Shown piece by piece: positions 63,473 through 64,000 of a stretch of DNA of 64,000 nucleotides. Position numbers and translations under genes: made by a program. The DNA is taken from positions 62,001 through 126,000 of the forward strand of contig DIMG01000016.1 in NCBI GenBank assembly GCA_002425415.1. The letters run 5' to 3'. Position 1 is the first letter of the stretch; the number at the start of each line of letters is the position of its first letter. Below the pieces are notes generated by a model, which was not told the origin of the DNA, made no database searches, and was given only the letters and a program-made list of their open reading frames with translations. Source of the stretch: Micavibrio sp. UBA5572 (GTDB lineage Bacteria > Pseudomonadota > Alphaproteobacteria > Micavibrionales > Micavibrionaceae).

Positions 63473-64000
63473 CTACATTCCCGTATAATTGGGGCCCCCA
63501 CCACCTTGAGGAGGAGTCCAGTCGATATTTTGTGATGGGTCTTTGATGTCACAGGTTTTGCAATGAATGCAGTTCTGGGCATTGATGCGGAATGTTTTTT
63601 GTCCGCCTTCTTCGACAATTTCATAAACTCCTGCAGGGCAGTAACGTTGAGCGGGTTCCGCCCATTGGGGCAGATTGGTTTTGATTGGAATTGTCGGGTC
63701 TTTAAGTTTTAAGTGGCATGGTTGGTCTTCTTCATGGTTGGTGTTGGACAAAAAAACTGAAGACAGGCGGTCAAAGGTGAGTTTGCCATCCGGTTTAGGA
63801 TATGAAATCGGGAGGCTTTGATCCGCTTTTTCAAGTTGGGCATAGTCTTTGTGGTTGGACAAAGTGTAGGGAAGTCGCCATCCACCGAGAGTTTGGAAGG
63901 CCGCATGAGCCAAGCCAAGCCATCGTCCCCAATGAAACCCTGCGCGGATGTTGCGGACTTTATATAATTCTGTGTAAAGCCAGCTTTTGCGGAATAATTC
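63473..64000 (-). CDS. ETF-ubiquinone oxidoreductase, C-terminal part
   Basis: The frame is cut by the window edge, leaving 175 C-terminal residues. It contains KVRNIRAGFHWGRWLG, TFDRLSSVFLSNTNHEEDQP and the 4Fe-4S cluster motif with CPAGVYE, NCIHCKTCDIKDP and the end GGGGPNYTGM. This matches ETF-QO, which passes electrons from electron-transfer flavoprotein (fatty-acid and amino-acid oxidation) to ubiquinone at the inner membrane. All four cluster cysteines are present. An 8-bp inverted repeat CGGGAATG/CATTCCCG spans its stop codon (63447-63483) without T run. Confidence 0.93.
   Translation of the reverse strand, partial: ELFRKSWLYTELYKVRNIRAGFHWGRWLGLAHAAFQTLGGWRLPYTLSNHKDYAQLEKADQSLPISYPKPDGKLTFDRLSSVFLSNTNHEEDQPCHLKLKDPTIPIKTNLPQWAEPAQRYCPAGVYEIVEEGGQKTFRINAQNCIHCKTCDIKDPSQNIDWTPPQGGGGPNYTGM

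Overview
The window is a continuous, gene-dense stretch of an alphaproteobacterial chromosome of moderate base composition (no base statistics were computed). The assignment rests on gene content: CckA, ChpT, DivK and PleD of the CtrA cell-cycle phosphorelay, a PodJ-like polarity protein, EipB (DUF1849), SapC, a lipoprotein TPR gene joined to ispE, and the block lpxC-bamD-recN-ligA. FlhB indicates a flagellated, free-living cell. LpxC and an LpxR-like protein indicate lipopolysaccharide. I cannot name a genus. No CRISPR array, rRNA, prophage or intact insertion sequence was seen. One tRNA gene (Leu, anticodon CAA) is at 12393-12477.

Layout. 1-10.6 kb: a cut methyltransferase, comF, grxC, a nitrilase-family amidase, the potassium carrier kup, gluQ, an FTR1 iron permease behind a good Fur box, an LpxR-like outer-membrane protein, an esterase and several small envelope proteins. 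10.6-12.6 kb: peptidase E, dsbB, tRNA-Leu and a patch of short repeats. 12.6-21.6 kb: the most accessory-looking region. A PEP-CTERM/exosortase-type acyltransferase (FeeM/LuxI superfamily) is divergent from a tightly overlapping operon devB-devC-devA-thiF-like-nitroreductase, followed by an OafA-type acyltransferase and a CgeB-like glycosyltransferase. This looks like a biosynthesis-and-export cluster for an acylated small molecule or lipid and is my main candidate for an undescribed system. 21.6-26.3 kb: uvrA and recA, with an unusual ladder of GAAC repeats upstream of recA. 26.4-35.2 kb: cckA, flhB, an HTH coiled-coil protein, SapC, a periplasmic protein, pgi and rnd.

35.3-47.9 kb: aspS followed by a copper-uptake-like set (DUF2946 protein, OprC/NosA-type receptor, TonB protein), three GGDEF proteins, eipB, divK-pleD, rpmG, and a divergent pair of an odd cytidine deaminase-like protein and an XRE regulator. 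48-56.5 kb: rnr, then lpxC-bamD-recN-ligA. 56.5-64 kb: an alpha/beta hydrolase, chpT divergent from a PodJ-like gene, ispE with its TPR lipoprotein, and the cut C-terminus of ETF-ubiquinone oxidoreductase.

Common theme: five parts of cell-cycle and polarity control (CckA, ChpT, DivK, PleD, PodJ-like) and four diguanylate-cyclase-type proteins lie in 64 kb. At least one GGDEF gene has a textbook CtrA site (TTAA-N7-TTAA) before it. Several convergent gene pairs are separated by terminators, two of which lie inside the coding sequence of the neighbouring gene.
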